6,414 bases of DNA from Clostridia bacterium (lineage in GTDB: Bacteria > Bacillota > Clostridia > Christensenellales > Borkfalkiaceae). Both the position numbers and the translations under genes were made by a program. The stretch covers positions 1-6,414 of the forward strand of contig JAFTHR010000231.1 of assembly GCA_017457345.1 (NCBI GenBank), in the 5' to 3' direction. The notes beneath the pieces are model-generated. The model ran no database searches. It had not been told where the DNA came from and was given only the letters and a program-made list of their open reading frames with translations. Below, one piece after another: positions 5,793 through 6,414 of this stretch. Position 1 is the first letter of the stretch, and every line of letters begins with the position of its first letter.

Positions 5793-5821
5793 TTGAAATT
5801 TTATAAAAGTTTTGGTATAAT
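5793..5821 (+). promoter_or_regulatory. Extended -10 promoter of yicC
   Basis: TTGAAA (5793-5798) and TATAAT (5816-5821) are spaced by 17 bp, with TG one base before the -10 (5813-5814). Initiation near 5827-5830 leaves a leader of about 28 bases containing the ribosome binding site. Confidence 0.9.
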
Positions 5822-5828
5822 ACCAAAA
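5810..5828. repeat. Palindrome centred on the yicC -10 box
   Basis: TTTTGGTAT (5810-5818) and ATACCAAAA (5820-5828) are perfectly complementary about a single central A at 5819. The 19-base palindrome covers the -10 box and predicted start point, which is where a repressor operator would act. The inner part is forced by the TATAAT sequence itself, but the matching TTTTGG/CCAAAA flanks are not. The operator role is inferred. Confidence 0.5.
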
Positions 5829-5856
5829 AATACGAACGAGAAAGGAAAAAACGGCT

Positions 5857-6414
5857 ATGCTTAGTATGACGGGCTATGGAAAAGGCGAATACAAACAAGG
5901 GGGCTTGGAAATCACCTGCGAAATTAAAACGGTGAACAACCGTTATTTAGACGTTTCGGTGAAAGCACCCCGCGTGTTTACGGCGTATGACGACGTGATT
6001 CGGTCGCTCGTCCGCGAAAAACTCACGCGTGGCCATGCCGACGTGTTCGTGTCTATGAAAGACAAACGGGAAACGAAAACGACGATCGCTTTGGACTTAG
6101 CGGTGGCGAAAGCCTATCTTGCGGCGGCGGAAGAACTCAAAGCCGAATGCCCGAACTTGCGCGACGATTTAACCCTTTCCTCTCTTCTTCGCTATCCCGA
6201 AGTATTAAAGCAAGAAGAAGCGCAGGCGGCAGACGAAGAACTGCTTGCGGGCTTAAAAGAAGCGCTTAGCGCGGCGCTTGAAAAGTTGAACGAGATGCGT
6301 GCAATCGAAGGGGAAAAACTTGCGGCGGATATGTTGAGCCGCGTGGAAACGATTGAAAAGACGGTGGAAAAAATCACCGAGCGCGCGCCGCTCATTGCAA
6401 GCGAATATCGCGAA
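5857..6414 (+). CDS. yicC: YicC/YloC family endoribonuclease, N-terminal 186 codons (3'-truncated by window edge)
   Basis: The frame is open from ATG 5857 to the end of the window; family members are about 290 aa, so roughly the last third is missing. The N-terminus is diagnostic: MLSMTGYGKGE (family MxxSMTGFGR/K), followed by EIKTVNNRYLDVSVKAPRVF (22-41) and IRSLVREKLTRGHADVFVSM (48-67), all in the YicC_N domain. The later Glu/Lys-rich part (residues ~125-186, including MRAIEGEKLAADML) is the helical region leading to the C-terminal DUF1732 domain. E. coli YicC and B. subtilis YloC are oligomeric RNA endonucleases acting on small or messenger RNAs in the cytoplasm. AGAAAGGA (5839-5846) lies ten bases before the ATG. 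The gene has its own promoter (5793-5821). In Bacillota it is usually followed by remA and gmk, which would lie beyond the right edge. Confidence 0.96.
   Translation, partial: MLSMTGYGKGEYKQGGLEITCEIKTVNNRYLDVSVKAPRVFTAYDDVIRSLVREKLTRGHADVFVSMKDKRETKTTIALDLAVAKAYLAAAEELKAECPNLRDDLTLSSLLRYPEVLKQEEAQAADEELLAGLKEALSAALEKLNEMRAIEGEKLAADMLSRVETIEKTVEKITERAPLIASEYRE

Noticed and set aside
5077..5898. Long minus-strand reading frame (273 codons) opposite ligA and yicC
   Set aside because: It is Ser/Phe/Pro-rich, the mirror of ligA's Lys/Glu-rich codons, has no ribosome binding site, and crosses the yicC promoter. The + strand gene has all catalytic motifs.

Overview
The window looks like a core-chromosome segment of a Bacillota/Clostridia-type bacterium, probably an uncultured gut-type lineage. 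This rests on the gene families (a flavin reductase-rubredoxin fusion, rpsU, a PcrA-type helicase with a C-terminal Tudor-like domain, NAD+-dependent ligase, YicC/YloC), strong purine-rich ribosome binding sites and consensus sigma-A promoters. The taxonomic placement is an inference from sequence style, not from a search. All complete genes lie on the + strand. The only minus-strand coding trace is a decayed fragment.

Layout. Positions 1-360 carry the 3' end of a flavin reductase/rubredoxin fusion protein, closed by a strong terminator (362-390) that would work in both directions. A remnant of an XRE-type helix-turn-helix gene follows on the minus strand (395-526). Next come helically phased A-tracts (541-600) and a perfect consensus promoter (608-636) for rpsU (685-861, ribosomal protein S21, 58 aa). 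The rpsU terminator (869-904) stands directly before a 131-aa helical protein of unknown function (942-1337). A perfect 12-bp hairpin without a T-tract follows (1342-1370). A distinctive promoter then drives pcrA (1436-3808), whose predicted transcript starts at, or within a base or so of, its ATG. ligA (3821-5764) follows after 12 bases and is surely co-transcribed and translationally coupled. A second extended -10 promoter (5793-5821), embedded in a palindrome, starts yicC (5857 onward), which runs off the right edge.

How the genes fit together. pcrA-ligA is a DNA repair/replication operon: helicase unwinding and RNA polymerase handling, then nick sealing. S21 serves translation initiation, and YicC is an endoribonuclease family. 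The rubredoxin fusion belongs to electron transfer, typically oxygen or nitric oxide detoxification in anaerobes.

I found no mobile element, CRISPR array, tRNA/rRNA, defence locus or obviously new multi-gene system. The items most worth a second look are the apparently leaderless pcrA mRNA, with a (CG)5 tract in its promoter spacer; the tyrosine-rich linker in PcrA; the phased A-tracts upstream of rpsU; the HTH remnant; and the uncharacterised 131-aa protein.
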